Positions 1 to 6,492 of a DNA stretch of 7,933 nt are shown here, in pieces. The notes below the pieces were generated by a model. The model searched no databases. It was not told where the DNA came from and worked only from the letters and a program-made list of their open reading frames with translations. Made by a program: the position numbers and the translations under genes. The stretch is from Porticoccaceae bacterium (GTDB taxonomy: Bacteria > Pseudomonadota > Gammaproteobacteria > Pseudomonadales > Porticoccaceae), in NCBI GenBank assembly GCA_030590275.1, contig JAUUYV010000066.1:1-7933 (forward strand), given 5' to 3'. Numbering within the stretch: the stretch's first letter is position 1; each line of letters opens with the position of its first letter.

Positions 1-259
1 AAGCCCGTCTCTGGATCTGTTTTGAACGGCATTACTTCATGCTCCATTTTTGAAGGTTATAAGGTTGGAATTTAAGGTTTATACCAAAAGGTTATATGGG
101 GAATTTGTGTGACAGCGGATTATATAGAAACGAATTCTTACTGTCCTATACTGTTTGGTTACTGTTTGTCCGGTCTCTCTACCGGGATTCATTGGCTGTC
201 CGGCGGAGAATCAAAGGCTCAAAACCGATCCCTCAGCTAGCTCAGTTTGGATTTGGGCG
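1..259. other. Non-coding AT-rich stretch with short iterated motifs
   Basis: I see no supportable gene here. The only sizeable open frame (from 96, plus strand) runs straight through the terminator hairpin at 260-302 and has no family resemblance. The stretch contains four copies of AAGGTT within 41 bases (53-58, 61-66, 74-79, 88-93), two of them extended to AAGGTTATA. It also has three ACTGT copies (140-144, 150-154, 161-165), a small CCGGT/ACCGG hairpin (170-185) and TGTCCGG twice (167-173, 197-203). The part near 230-260 superficially resembles a tRNA D-arm but no cloverleaf can be built. It may be the region between two transcription units, with the neighbouring gene outside the window. 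Confidence 0.6.
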
Positions 260-302
260 TATAAAAAAGGTCGTCCCTGTATGCAGGGCGACCTTTTTTA
301 TA
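260..302. terminator. Rho-independent terminator, probably bidirectional, after the alpha/beta hydrolase gene
   Basis: The arms 260-279 and 284-302 pair over 19 base pairs with one bulged T at 274 and a four-base loop (TATG, 280-283). The inner part is GC-rich (GGTCG-CCCTG against CAGGGCGACC). The outer part is an A-run on one side and a T-run on the other, so either strand reads as a GC stem followed by a U-tract. It begins 26 bases past the stop codon of the minus-strand hydrolase, exactly where a terminator for that leftward unit is expected. It would equally stop transcription entering rightward from 1-259. Confidence 0.9.
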
Positions 303-328
303 CAAATGCCTAACAGCCTAAAAAACCG

Positions 329-1180
329 CTAAAGGTCACCCAAAAACTCTAATACTGCGTGGGTAAAGATATCGTTCTGGTCTCCTGCAACCATATGACC
401 GGCATCTTTTACATCGACAAACTTCGCGTGTGGAACAAGCTCCAGGAATTCGTTAGCGCCTTCCATGCTAACTACGTCGCTTTGTTGCCCGCGCACCAGC
501 AATGTCGGTACTTTGAGATTACGCGCTGCGTCGGCCAGGCGGTCTGGGTATTCCATCCGTTCGGCAAAGCGCACTCCGATCATATCGGGGTCCCAATGCC
601 AACGATAACGACCATTGGGCAGCTGCCGCAAATTCTTTTCCAGTCCGGCAAGATTCTTGGTTCGCTTGCGATTTGGCGTGTAGGCAGCAATTGCGTCCGC
701 TACCTCTTCCAGGGTTTCAAAACCTTCGGGCTTTTGCGTCATAAAATCCATGATCCGCTGAACGCCTTTCATTTCAACCCGTGGTGTTACATCGACCAGT
801 ACCAGAGCGGAACAGATCTGCTTTTCTGACTCGCCCTGGGCGGTGAGTGCAGTACCGCCCCCCATTGAAGCGCCCACAAAGGCAGGTAACTTGCTAAATG
901 TGGCCGCCACCTTGAGAACATCAGCGGTAAAACTGTCTACCGAGTAGTCTTTGTCTTTGGCCCACTCACTTTCCCCGTGGCCGCGTTGATCCAGGGTCAC
1001 CACATACCAGCCGGCTTCCGCCAGAGCTTTCGCCGCGCCGCCCCAGGCATGGCGGGTCTGACCACCGCCATGGAGGAAAAGCACGGGGTCGGCTGACGGA
1101 TCACCGTAAGCATCGCCAACCAGCTTAATATCGTTATGGCCACGAAAAGTTTGTGTGTGTACTTCTACTTCATTTGCCAT
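329..1180 (-). CDS. Alpha/beta-fold hydrolase
   Basis: This encodes a 283-residue cytoplasmic alpha/beta hydrolase, probably an esterase, lactonase or C-C hydrolase. The fold's landmarks appear in order: the oxyanion-hole loop LFLHGGG (residues 34-40), the LDQRGHGES turn (63-71), the nucleophile elbow VGASMGG with Ser105, the acid Asp235 after strand 6 (LLVRGQQSD) and the catalytic His262 in DAGHMV. A cap region lies at about 130-215. There is no signal peptide. I start at 1180 rather than the upstream ATG at 1258. The ATG at 1180 has GAGGA eight bases before it, and the protein then begins directly with the usual N-terminal strand; the extra 26 residues are not hydrolase-like. The reading frame is intact. 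It is the last gene of the leftward series and is followed by a strong terminator. Substrate cannot be told; the nearby monooxygenase makes an ester or lactone plausible (inference). Confidence 0.93.
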   Translation of the reverse strand: MANEVEVHTQTFRGHNDIKLVGDAYGDPSADPVLFLHGGGQTRHAWGGAAKALAEAGWYVVTLDQRGHGESEWAKDKDYSVDSFTADVLKVAATFSKLPAFVGASMGGGTALTAQGESEKQICSALVLVDVTPRVEMKGVQRIMDFMTQKPEGFETLEEVADAIAAYTPNRKRTKNLAGLEKNLRQLPNGRYRWHWDPDMIGVRFAERMEYPDRLADAARNLKVPTLLVRGQQSDVVSMEGANEFLELVPHAKFVDVKDAGHMVAGDQNDIFTHAVLEFLGDL

Positions 1181-1188
1181 ACGGGCAT

Positions 1189-1193
1189 TCCTC
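1189..1193 (-). promoter_or_regulatory. Ribosome binding site deciding the hydrolase start
   Basis: On the minus strand this reads GAGGA, eight bases before the ATG at 1180. No comparable site precedes the in-frame ATG at 1258. It is the main argument for the shorter hydrolase, together with the family-typical N-terminus. Confidence 0.7.
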
Positions 1194-1307
1194 AACAATG
1201 TATATTCTGTTCGATGATATCGCCGCGCAGCATACGGCAGCGACGCCCAGTGCGCCAATACCCTCTACCAGTTTGTCGTGCCGGGTTTGTGTTTGATGAA
1301 CCTGGTG

Positions 1308-1369
1308 CTACGTTTCCAGCGCACCAGGCAGATAGTTACGGTACTGATCGAGTTCGTTCATGAAACCCT
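1308..1369 (-). pseudogene. 3' remnant of a second NodB-like polysaccharide deacetylase gene
   Basis: Read on the minus strand, this stretch encodes GFMNELDQYRNYLPGALET followed by a TAG stop (1308-1310). The C-terminal part of the intact deacetylase at 3243-4100 reads GLMNQLDQYRNYLLGALAE. In DNA, 1316-1365 matches 3287-3336 at 43 of 50 positions without gaps. Similarity ends within a few bases of the antiporter stop codon (1376-1378), so everything upstream of these last ~19 codons is missing and replaced by the antiporter gene. A CCTGGTG heptamer just past the stop (1301-1307) also occurs at 3259-3265 inside the intact gene's tail. There is no start codon or ribosome binding site of its own, so it is very unlikely to be expressed as a protein. 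It could be the tail of a deleted paralogue, or a diverged duplication made when the antiporter was inserted; the remnant's own stop codon favours a paralogue. Confidence 0.82.
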
Positions 1370-1375
1370 GCTTAA

Positions 1376-3070
1376 CTATTCACCTACTTCCCCACTTATT
1401 CTCCCATAATAATCCTTTCGAAAATCTTCCAGTGCCGCCTCTACTTGCGGGCTTTCCTCCCCTATGTGAAGCAATGCAGCACGGGCTAGTTCTGAACTAG
1501 CCTCGAGAGTTTCCGAAACGGTAAAGTCCGCGCCAAGCGCGCTCAGCTCGCGACAGCGAATGAGATCATGACCCCGCGCAAAAACAGGTGTATCTGGAAA
1601 AGCCGAATGAAGCGAAGCCACAACGCGTTCTGTCGCTTCAAAATCATTGATTGAAACGATCACCAGGGGCGCATCTGTAATCCCGGCCGCCCGCAGAACT
1701 TCGGGCCGTTGAGCATCTCCGAAATACACCGATTTACCATCGGCACGTTCGCGACTGACAATCGAGGCATCATTATCAATGGCAACATAAGGTACGTCCA
1801 TTGAGTCCATAATGTAACCGATTCTATGGCCCATCCGGCCAAAGCCAGCAATAATAATCGGCCTAAGGTCCTGTCCAGAACTTCTAATAGAAAAATCTGA
1901 TGCCATCGAGATACTTTTACGCGATTGAGAAAATATCCGGTGGGCCATTTTCTCCAGTGCCGGCGTTGCCAGCATGCTCAGTAAAACAACCGTAAGGAGG
2001 TACTGAAATATAAGCTCATCCAGGAGTCCCGTACCTTTCGCCAGGGCAAATATCACCAATGCAAATTCGCCACTTTGAGCGAGCAGTAAAGCTATCGAAA
2101 TAGAAACCTTTGCCTTTGAACCGAACAACCTTGCCAATGGCCAGAGAGTAAGAAACTTGATGCTTATTAACGCAATAACAGCCAGTAAAAGTACAAAGGG
2201 CCTTTCTAAAAATAGATCCAGGTTTAAAGACATTCCCATCGATATAAAAAACAGTCCGAGTAACAAACCACGAAAAGGTTGTATCTCAGCAATGATCTGA
2301 TGGCGATAAGATGAATCGGCAATTAACAGGCCAGCAATAAAAGCCCCCATAGCCATTGATAAGCCAACACTCTCCATGGCTTGTGCAGAGCCTAATACCA
2401 ACAGTAAAACAGATGCGGTAAATACTTCGGGGGAACCCAGTCTGGCAAGAATATTAAGTGCCGGGTTCAAAATATATCGGGTTGCCACAACAATCAATAT
2501 GAGAATAACCAGTGCTTCAGCCAGGGCCAAAGGAATATCTTTTGCGATGGTTGACTCTGGCGAAGCCATAAGTGAAACAAGCGCGAGGAGCGGAACAACG
2601 GCCAGGTCCTGTAATAGGAGTACGGCGACAGAAGCTCTTCCGTATTCTGAATAAAGCACCTTACGTTCGCTTAACAATTGAAGTACAAAAGCGGTTGAAG
2701 AAAGAGCCAGCGCCAAACCAATTAATAAGGAAGTTTGCCACGAAGTGTTGAGGACTTGATGCACGATTACAGTGATCAGCCCACCCGTAATGAGTACCTG
2801 AAGCGAACCAAGACCCAGCACCAGGCGTCTCATACTCCATAGGCGGGACGGATTGATTTCTATCCCGATTACAAACAGCAGTAAAACAACACCCAGGTCA
2901 GCCCAATGGGCAATCTGATCGTCATTTTCGACGTACCCTAGCCCTGATGGTCCTAACAATACCCCGGCAATCAAGAGCCCCGGGATTGCCCCCAGACCGA
3001 TGAACCTGAACAAAGGTACAGCGATCACTGCGGCTGATAATAGAATGATAATATTAGTCAAATATTCCAT
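1376..3070 (-). CDS. KefB/KefC-type monovalent cation:proton antiporter (CPA2 family) with C-terminal RCK/TrkA-N domain
   Basis: This 564-residue inner-membrane protein probably exchanges K+ or Na+ for protons. Residues ~1-375 form many hydrophobic segments of the Na+/H+ exchanger fold. They include the FVIGIEINPSRLW segment (66-78), SSTAFVLQLL (124-133) and LLLQDLAVVPLL (151-162), whose Gln154-Asp155 pair is typical of this branch. Residues ~403-520 form a Rossmann RCK/TrkA-N domain with GFGRMG (409-414) and an acidic residue ending the second strand (Asp432), as for NAD(H) binding. E. coli KefC has a regulatory HALESDIEPF loop; here it reads HQIIAEIQPF (257-266), so control by glutathione adducts is uncertain. 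The ATG at 3070 gives the usual family N-terminus and an in-frame stop lies just upstream, but its Shine-Dalgarno is poor: GGAGG sits 23 bases away. The gene looks AT-richer than its neighbours (21/60 G+C in 2161-2220 against 33/60 in 4321-4380). It abuts a deacetylase remnant at its 3' end. Confidence 0.92.
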   Translation of the reverse strand: MEYLTNIIILLSAAVIAVPLFRFIGLGAIPGLLIAGVLLGPSGLGYVENDDQIAHWADLGVVLLLFVIGIEINPSRLWSMRRLVLGLGSLQVLITGGLITVIVHQVLNTSWQTSLLIGLALALSSTAFVLQLLSERKVLYSEYGRASVAVLLLQDLAVVPLLALVSLMASPESTIAKDIPLALAEALVILILIVVATRYILNPALNILARLGSPEVFTASVLLLVLGSAQAMESVGLSMAMGAFIAGLLIADSSYRHQIIAEIQPFRGLLLGLFFISMGMSLNLDLFLERPFVLLLAVIALISIKFLTLWPLARLFGSKAKVSISIALLLAQSGEFALVIFALAKGTGLLDELIFQYLLTVVLLSMLATPALEKMAHRIFSQSRKSISMASDFSIRSSGQDLRPIIIAGFGRMGHRIGYIMDSMDVPYVAIDNDASIVSRERADGKSVYFGDAQRPEVLRAAGITDAPLVIVSINDFEATERVVASLHSAFPDTPVFARGHDLIRCRELSALGADFTVSETLEASSELARAALLHIGEESPQVEAALEDFRKDYYGRISGEVGE

Positions 3071-3192
3071 GGTTAAAGATAATTAAGGCCAATCCTCCAG
3101 GAAGTATCACCAAATAGTTGCCGCAATAGATCGATACTGCCTGCGCAACAGACGAGGTGCGTACAAGGTAGGTGCTTAATGGGCAAATGTTT

Positions 3193-3206
3193 GAAATGGC
3201 CATTTC
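3193..3206. repeat. Perfect 14-bp palindrome upstream of the antiporter gene
   Basis: GAAATGGCCATTTC is its own reverse complement. It lies in the 172-bp gap between the deacetylase stop and the antiporter start, 123 bases upstream of the antiporter ATG. It could be an operator for the antiporter, or part of a weak hairpin ending the deacetylase transcript, since minus-strand AAATGCC and GGCCATTT can pair imperfectly around it. No clear promoter hexamers or U-tract were found next to it. Confidence 0.3.
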
Positions 3207-3242
3207 GCCGGCATTTTTTGAGCTCGCTGAATTGTAGTTCGT

Positions 3243-4100
3243 TCACGTAGGGGCGGCTCCTGGTGAAGATTCTTTGCTGGGCTCTGCCAGGGCACCAAGC
3301 AGATAGTTACGGTATTGATCAAGCTGGTTCATTAAACCACTGCAGATTTCCATCGCGGGCAAGCGGTAGTGATTACTTTGCAAGGTACTTTTTCCCACAG
3401 TTATGTAGCGCGTCGCAGTTGCCGGGCCGCCATCGACTTCGTCGGTACCACCAACCCCCATCAACTCCGCAACGGCGGTGCGTCGCCCGTCAGCGAGGCA
3501 AGTGCTTTCGGTGATCCACAGGCGTCCAAAGCGATAACGTGCTTTCACCTTCTGCTCGGCAATGGAGCTCCAGGTGCCGCCAGTATAGGCAAAATCTTTT
3601 GGCTTCTCACCGAGCTTTCTTTCAATTTCGGCGTCGGCGGCCCGCAATTCCTGCTCAAGCTGATTGCCGTCAGGGTCGGTGTAGGAAAGCCGTGACAGGT
3701 TTGGATGACTAACGGTATGGCCGCCAATTCCCCAACCGTGCGCCATCAATTGCGCTATCTCGTCCCAGCTCAAAACCTTGTTAGCAAGACGCGAGTCATC
3801 CATCACGCCCGTATGAAAAAACAGGGTGCCGCTATAGCCATACTCCGCCAACAACGGCTCGATCTCGGTCAGCATGGTTTTATCCGCATGATCAAAATCG
3901 AACATGATGGGCTGCTTTGGAATATCGCCGGTGCCGGGCTCGGCACCATCCATCAGTGCCTCAAGCTGGTCGTATTGGATGGATTCGAAGCCTAATTCGC
4001 GCGCCAGCGCGAGCATCTTGCCAAGGTGTCCAGGCGTCAAAGGGTATTCGTCCCATTTTGACGTGGTACCGTGGCAAACCGTGATGGGAATTCTCAACAT
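3243..4100 (-). CDS. Polysaccharide deacetylase-family (NodB homology domain) hydrolase
   Basis: This 285-residue protein has the NodB/carbohydrate esterase 4 fold, a distorted beta/alpha barrel that uses a metal ion to hydrolyse C-N bonds. Motif 1 is FDFDHAD (67-73), carrying Asp68 and Asp70 in place of the usual TFDDG. Motif 2 is GGHTVSHPNL (126-135) with metal-binding His128 and His132. DFAYTGG (169-175) occupies motif 3, and NHYRLPAM (243-250) the late His region. There is no signal peptide or membrane segment, so it should be cytoplasmic, unlike cell-wall or chitin deacetylases. Cytoplasmic members of this superfamily include PuuE allantoinase and cyclic imidases, so a small-molecule amidohydrolase role is as likely as a polysaccharide one (inference). 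The start at 4100 lacks a strong Shine-Dalgarno. It follows the monooxygenase after 127 bases on the same strand. A broken relative of its 3' end lies at 1308-1369. Confidence 0.87.
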   Translation of the reverse strand: MLRIPITVCHGTTSKWDEYPLTPGHLGKMLALARELGFESIQYDQLEALMDGAEPGTGDIPKQPIMFDFDHADKTMLTEIEPLLAEYGYSGTLFFHTGVMDDSRLANKVLSWDEIAQLMAHGWGIGGHTVSHPNLSRLSYTDPDGNQLEQELRAADAEIERKLGEKPKDFAYTGGTWSSIAEQKVKARYRFGRLWITESTCLADGRRTAVAELMGVGGTDEVDGGPATATRYITVGKSTLQSNHYRLPAMEICSGLMNQLDQYRNYLLGALAEPSKESSPGAAPT

Positions 4101-4161
4101 AGTTCGCTTGCTATCCCAATCGCTCTTCGTCAGTGTTTTTCTGCTAACTTCATAAAGCTGA

Positions 4162-4185
4162 GGCTCTGGGGTGAATCCCAGAGCC
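4162..4185. terminator. GC-rich hairpin between monooxygenase and deacetylase genes (possible weak terminator or attenuator)
   Basis: GGCTCTGGG (4162-4170) pairs perfectly with CCCAGAGCC (4177-4185) around a six-base loop. Genes on both sides are read leftward, yet the only T-run (4194-4199) lies on the plus-strand side, eight bases beyond the stem. In the direction of transcription the stem is followed by TCAGCTTTATG, which is a poor U-tract. It may reduce rather than stop read-through into the deacetylase gene, or stabilise the 3' end of the monooxygenase message. Confidence 0.45.
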
Positions 4186-4227
4186 CGGCAAAGTTTTTTA
4201 CGCGATCAGTTGTGCAAGCAAATACCC

Positions 4228-6084
4228 CTACGAAATGCTTTCAAATATGTAGGGCTCAAGTGTCTCCTGTGCATGAACGCGGTATTTATGCCATCGACCA
4301 CCACCGTAGTAGGCAAGGCTGCCAGGCTCCGCAGTTCCCTCGTGATCGTAGTAAGAAATACAATCCCGCAAGGGTGCAGTGGCCAGGTCGACTTCGCGGC
4401 AGTGTTCAGCGTAGGCTTGTTCGGATTCTTCTTTGATATCGACAATATCGGCACCTTGATCCCGCAGGGTATTGAGCATCCATAACACGTAATTGGCATG
4501 GTCATCGATGGCGTCGGTGAAGTTAAAGCTGCCACCACCGCCCTGAGGCCCGGTGATGATAAACATGTTGGGAAAACCCTGACTATGTAAACCCAGGAAA
4601 GTCCGGGTGCCGCCATCTGCCCATTTTTGGGTCAACGATTTGCCATCACGACCGATGATCATGTCGAAAGTTTGAGTAGCCATCCACTGAAAGCCCGTAG
4701 CGTATACGAGGATATCTAGCGGGTATTCCACGTCGTCATGGACAACACCTTTCTCATTGATTTCACTTACGCCTCGGGGCGCGGTGTCCACCAGGTGGAC
4801 ATTTGGCTTGTTAAACGTCGGTAGATATTCATCGTGAAAAGTTGGTCGCTTACAGCCATAGGCATAATAAGGCTTCAGTGCCGCTGCCGTTTTGGGGTCT
4901 TCTACGATGGCATCCACCCTGGCGCGAATTTGCTCCATGATTTGAAAGTTAGCATCCAACTGGTTCTGCATATGCGCTTCTGGTGACACACGCTCTTTTG
5001 TCCCGCTGCGCTCTTTGAAATCCGCTACTTTGCCGGACAGATAATCATCGTTGGCTTTGACTGCGGTGCGAACTGAAGATATTTTGGCGAACCTTGCTCG
5101 TCTGGCTCGTGCCCAGCCCGGCTCATCCTTCCAGGTCTCAATCTCCTCTGAGGTCGTCGCGCGCTGATCACGCACATCAATGGACGAAGGTGTGCGTTGA
5201 AAGACATACAAATCTTTCACCACCTTTGCCAGTTCTGGTATGACCTGCACGGCCGTGGCACCGGTACCGATGATGCCCACCCGCTTGCCTTCCAGGTCCA
5301 CGTTATAGTTCCAGCGCGAAGTATGGAAGGCATCACCTTTGAATTTTTCCATCCCCTTGATTTTTGCCAATTTTGGCGTCGTCAAAATGCCGTTGGCAAT
5401 GACGACGTATTTTGCTTTCATCTCATCGCCGCGATCGGTATGGACCGTCCATCGTCCCGCTGTTTCATCCCACTTGGTTTCATCAACCGTGGTGTGGAAT
5501 AGACAGTGCTCGTAGAAACCAAATTTTTCCGCCATCGTTTGGCAGTACTCCATAATCTCGAAGCCGCTGGCAAACTTCATGGTCGGGATATAGCCTGTCT
5601 CCTCGAGCAATGGGAGATAGCTGTAGGATTCAACATCGCAGGCAATGCCAGGATATCGATTCCAGTACCAGGTGCCGCCCACGTCACCGCCCTTTTCGCA
5701 GAAGCGCACGTCTTTGAATCCCGCCTGGCTGAGCTTGTGCCACAGCAAAAGGCCGGCAAAGCCAGCGCCAACCACGAGAACTTCACACTCGTCATCCAAC
5801 GGCTCTCTCGGCACCTGGCCCGCTGAATAAACATCCTCCATGTATTTGCTGAATTCCCCTTCCATGGCAATGTAATCGCCCACCCCGGTTCTGGATTCCT
5901 TAAACGCTCGATATTTCGCCTGTTCTTCCGCATTAAAGACTGCCCCCGCTGGCACCTCTGGCAGCGACTTCAGGGCCTGGTCATTGACTACCCCGTAACC
6001 CTGCCCGGCAATTTTTTCGCTCGCCTTCGCGGCACGGGTATTAAAGGTTTTTAAACCTGTATCTGGATCTACTCGAACTGGCAT
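4228..6084 (-). CDS. FAD/NADPH-dependent monooxygenase, probably a class I (type I) Baeyer-Villiger monooxygenase
   Basis: This 618-residue cytoplasmic flavoenzyme probably uses NADPH and O2 to insert oxygen next to a ketone carbonyl, giving an ester or lactone. The FAD-binding Rossmann motif is VLVVGAGFAG (102-111). GGTWYWNRYPGIACD (136-150) matches the Baeyer-Villiger GGxWxxxxYPGxxxD fingerprint. FKGDAFHTSRWN (248-259) matches FxGxxxHxxxW, although the following residue is Asn rather than the usual Pro or Asp. The NADPH-binding motif is GIIGTGATA (270-278), and YATGF (461-465) is the ATG motif. Arg305 in SIDVRDQR is a candidate for the catalytic arginine. About 100 residues precede the FAD motif, far more than in cyclohexanone monooxygenase; this places it with the long (~600-residue) members. 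The ATG at 6084 has GAGAA seven bases upstream. It probably heads a unit with the deacetylase gene. Substrate is unknown. Confidence 0.92.
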   Translation of the reverse strand: MPVRVDPDTGLKTFNTRAAKASEKIAGQGYGVVNDQALKSLPEVPAGAVFNAEEQAKYRAFKESRTGVGDYIAMEGEFSKYMEDVYSAGQVPREPLDDECEVLVVGAGFAGLLLWHKLSQAGFKDVRFCEKGGDVGGTWYWNRYPGIACDVESYSYLPLLEETGYIPTMKFASGFEIMEYCQTMAEKFGFYEHCLFHTTVDETKWDETAGRWTVHTDRGDEMKAKYVVIANGILTTPKLAKIKGMEKFKGDAFHTSRWNYNVDLEGKRVGIIGTGATAVQVIPELAKVVKDLYVFQRTPSSIDVRDQRATTSEEIETWKDEPGWARARRARFAKISSVRTAVKANDDYLSGKVADFKERSGTKERVSPEAHMQNQLDANFQIMEQIRARVDAIVEDPKTAAALKPYYAYGCKRPTFHDEYLPTFNKPNVHLVDTAPRGVSEINEKGVVHDDVEYPLDILVYATGFQWMATQTFDMIIGRDGKSLTQKWADGGTRTFLGLHSQGFPNMFIITGPQGGGGSFNFTDAIDDHANYVLWMLNTLRDQGADIVDIKEESEQAYAEHCREVDLATAPLRDCISYYDHEGTAEPGSLAYYGGGRWHKYRVHAQETLEPYIFESIS

Positions 6085-6138
6085 ATGATTATTCTCATTA
6101 TTTGAAGTTAAGAAACAAGTGAAACTATTCTATGTTTT

Positions 6139-6165
6139 ATTAAACGGTTTTGTTTGTAGTGTCAC
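6139..6165 (-). promoter_or_regulatory. Weak candidate sigma-70 promoter for the monooxygenase gene
   Basis: On the minus strand, GTGACA (6160-6165, one mismatch to TTGACA) is followed after 15 bases by TTTAAT (6139-6144, one mismatch to TATAAT). The spacer is shorter than the preferred 17. An alternative -10 hexamer, TAGAAT (6127-6132), lacks a matching -35. Position, about 55 bases before the ATG, is sensible, but AT-rich DNA gives such matches by chance. Confidence 0.25.
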
Positions 6166-6279
6166 GATAGGCTACTTGGTCTTCTACCTGGGGTGCTTCA
6201 ATGATGCTTGATAAGCCTGAGTATAAGTTGTTTTCGTTTACCTGTAGGTATTGTAATGAGTATTGTTGGTTGTTGGGTC

Positions 6280-6296
6280 AGGTATATTCAATACCT
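6280..6296. promoter_or_regulatory. Operator-like dyad AGGTAT-N5-ATACCT
   Basis: Six-base arms 6280-6285 and 6291-6296 form a symmetric 17-base site about 195 bases upstream of the monooxygenase start. Its half-site AGGTAT recurs at 6246-6251 and 6323-6328. Such spacing fits a dimeric transcription factor site, but no regulator gene is present in the window to pair with it. Confidence 0.25.
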
Positions 6297-6492
6297 CAGG
6301 CTTAAGTAAGTATCATTCGAGCAGGTATTTAAATATGTAATGATTCGGGGCTGATGAACTCACTTATTAAGAGACAGAGCCCCATGATTTATCGTCGGAA
6401 TACTCAGCTGATTCGTTATTTTCTAGCCCATGGGTTTTACCAGGTTTTTAGGAAGAGACTTTTTGAGTTTTCTGCTGTGAGGCGTTTGCCTA

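Larger units (their letters stand above)
6085..6492. other. AT-rich intergenic region upstream of the monooxygenase gene
   Basis: About 400 bases carry no gene that I can support. The 61-codon plus-strand frame from 6354 has no recognisable family and runs into the terminator hairpin. The region probably holds the promoter and control sites of the monooxygenase unit. Visible structure includes three AGGTAT copies (6246-6251, 6280-6285, 6323-6328) and a 17-base dyad AGGTAT-N5-ATACCT (6280-6296). A ten-base inverted repeat TAAGCCTGAG/CTCAGGCTTA (6212-6221 and 6295-6304) and a GGGGCT/AGCCCC inverted repeat (6347-6352 and 6378-6383) are also present. No transposase or terminal repeats were found. 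Confidence 0.6.

Noticed and set aside
200..262. tRNA-like pieces (GCTAGCTCAGTTTGG resembling a D-arm; GGCGGAGA resembling a tRNA-Ser end)
   Set aside because: No acceptor, anticodon or T-arm pairing can be assembled around them on either strand.
96..332. Plus-strand open frame of 78 codons at the left end
   Set aside because: It reads through the Rho-independent terminator and into the hydrolase 3' end, and the protein has no domain-like features.
359..829. Plus-strand open frame of 156 codons opposite the hydrolase
   Set aside because: It is an antisense shadow of a well-supported hydrolase with all catalytic motifs in the other strand.
1181..1258. Longer hydrolase start at 1258 adding 26 residues
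   Set aside because: The added residues are not hydrolase-like, no ribosome binding site precedes 1258, and GAGGA is well placed before 1180.
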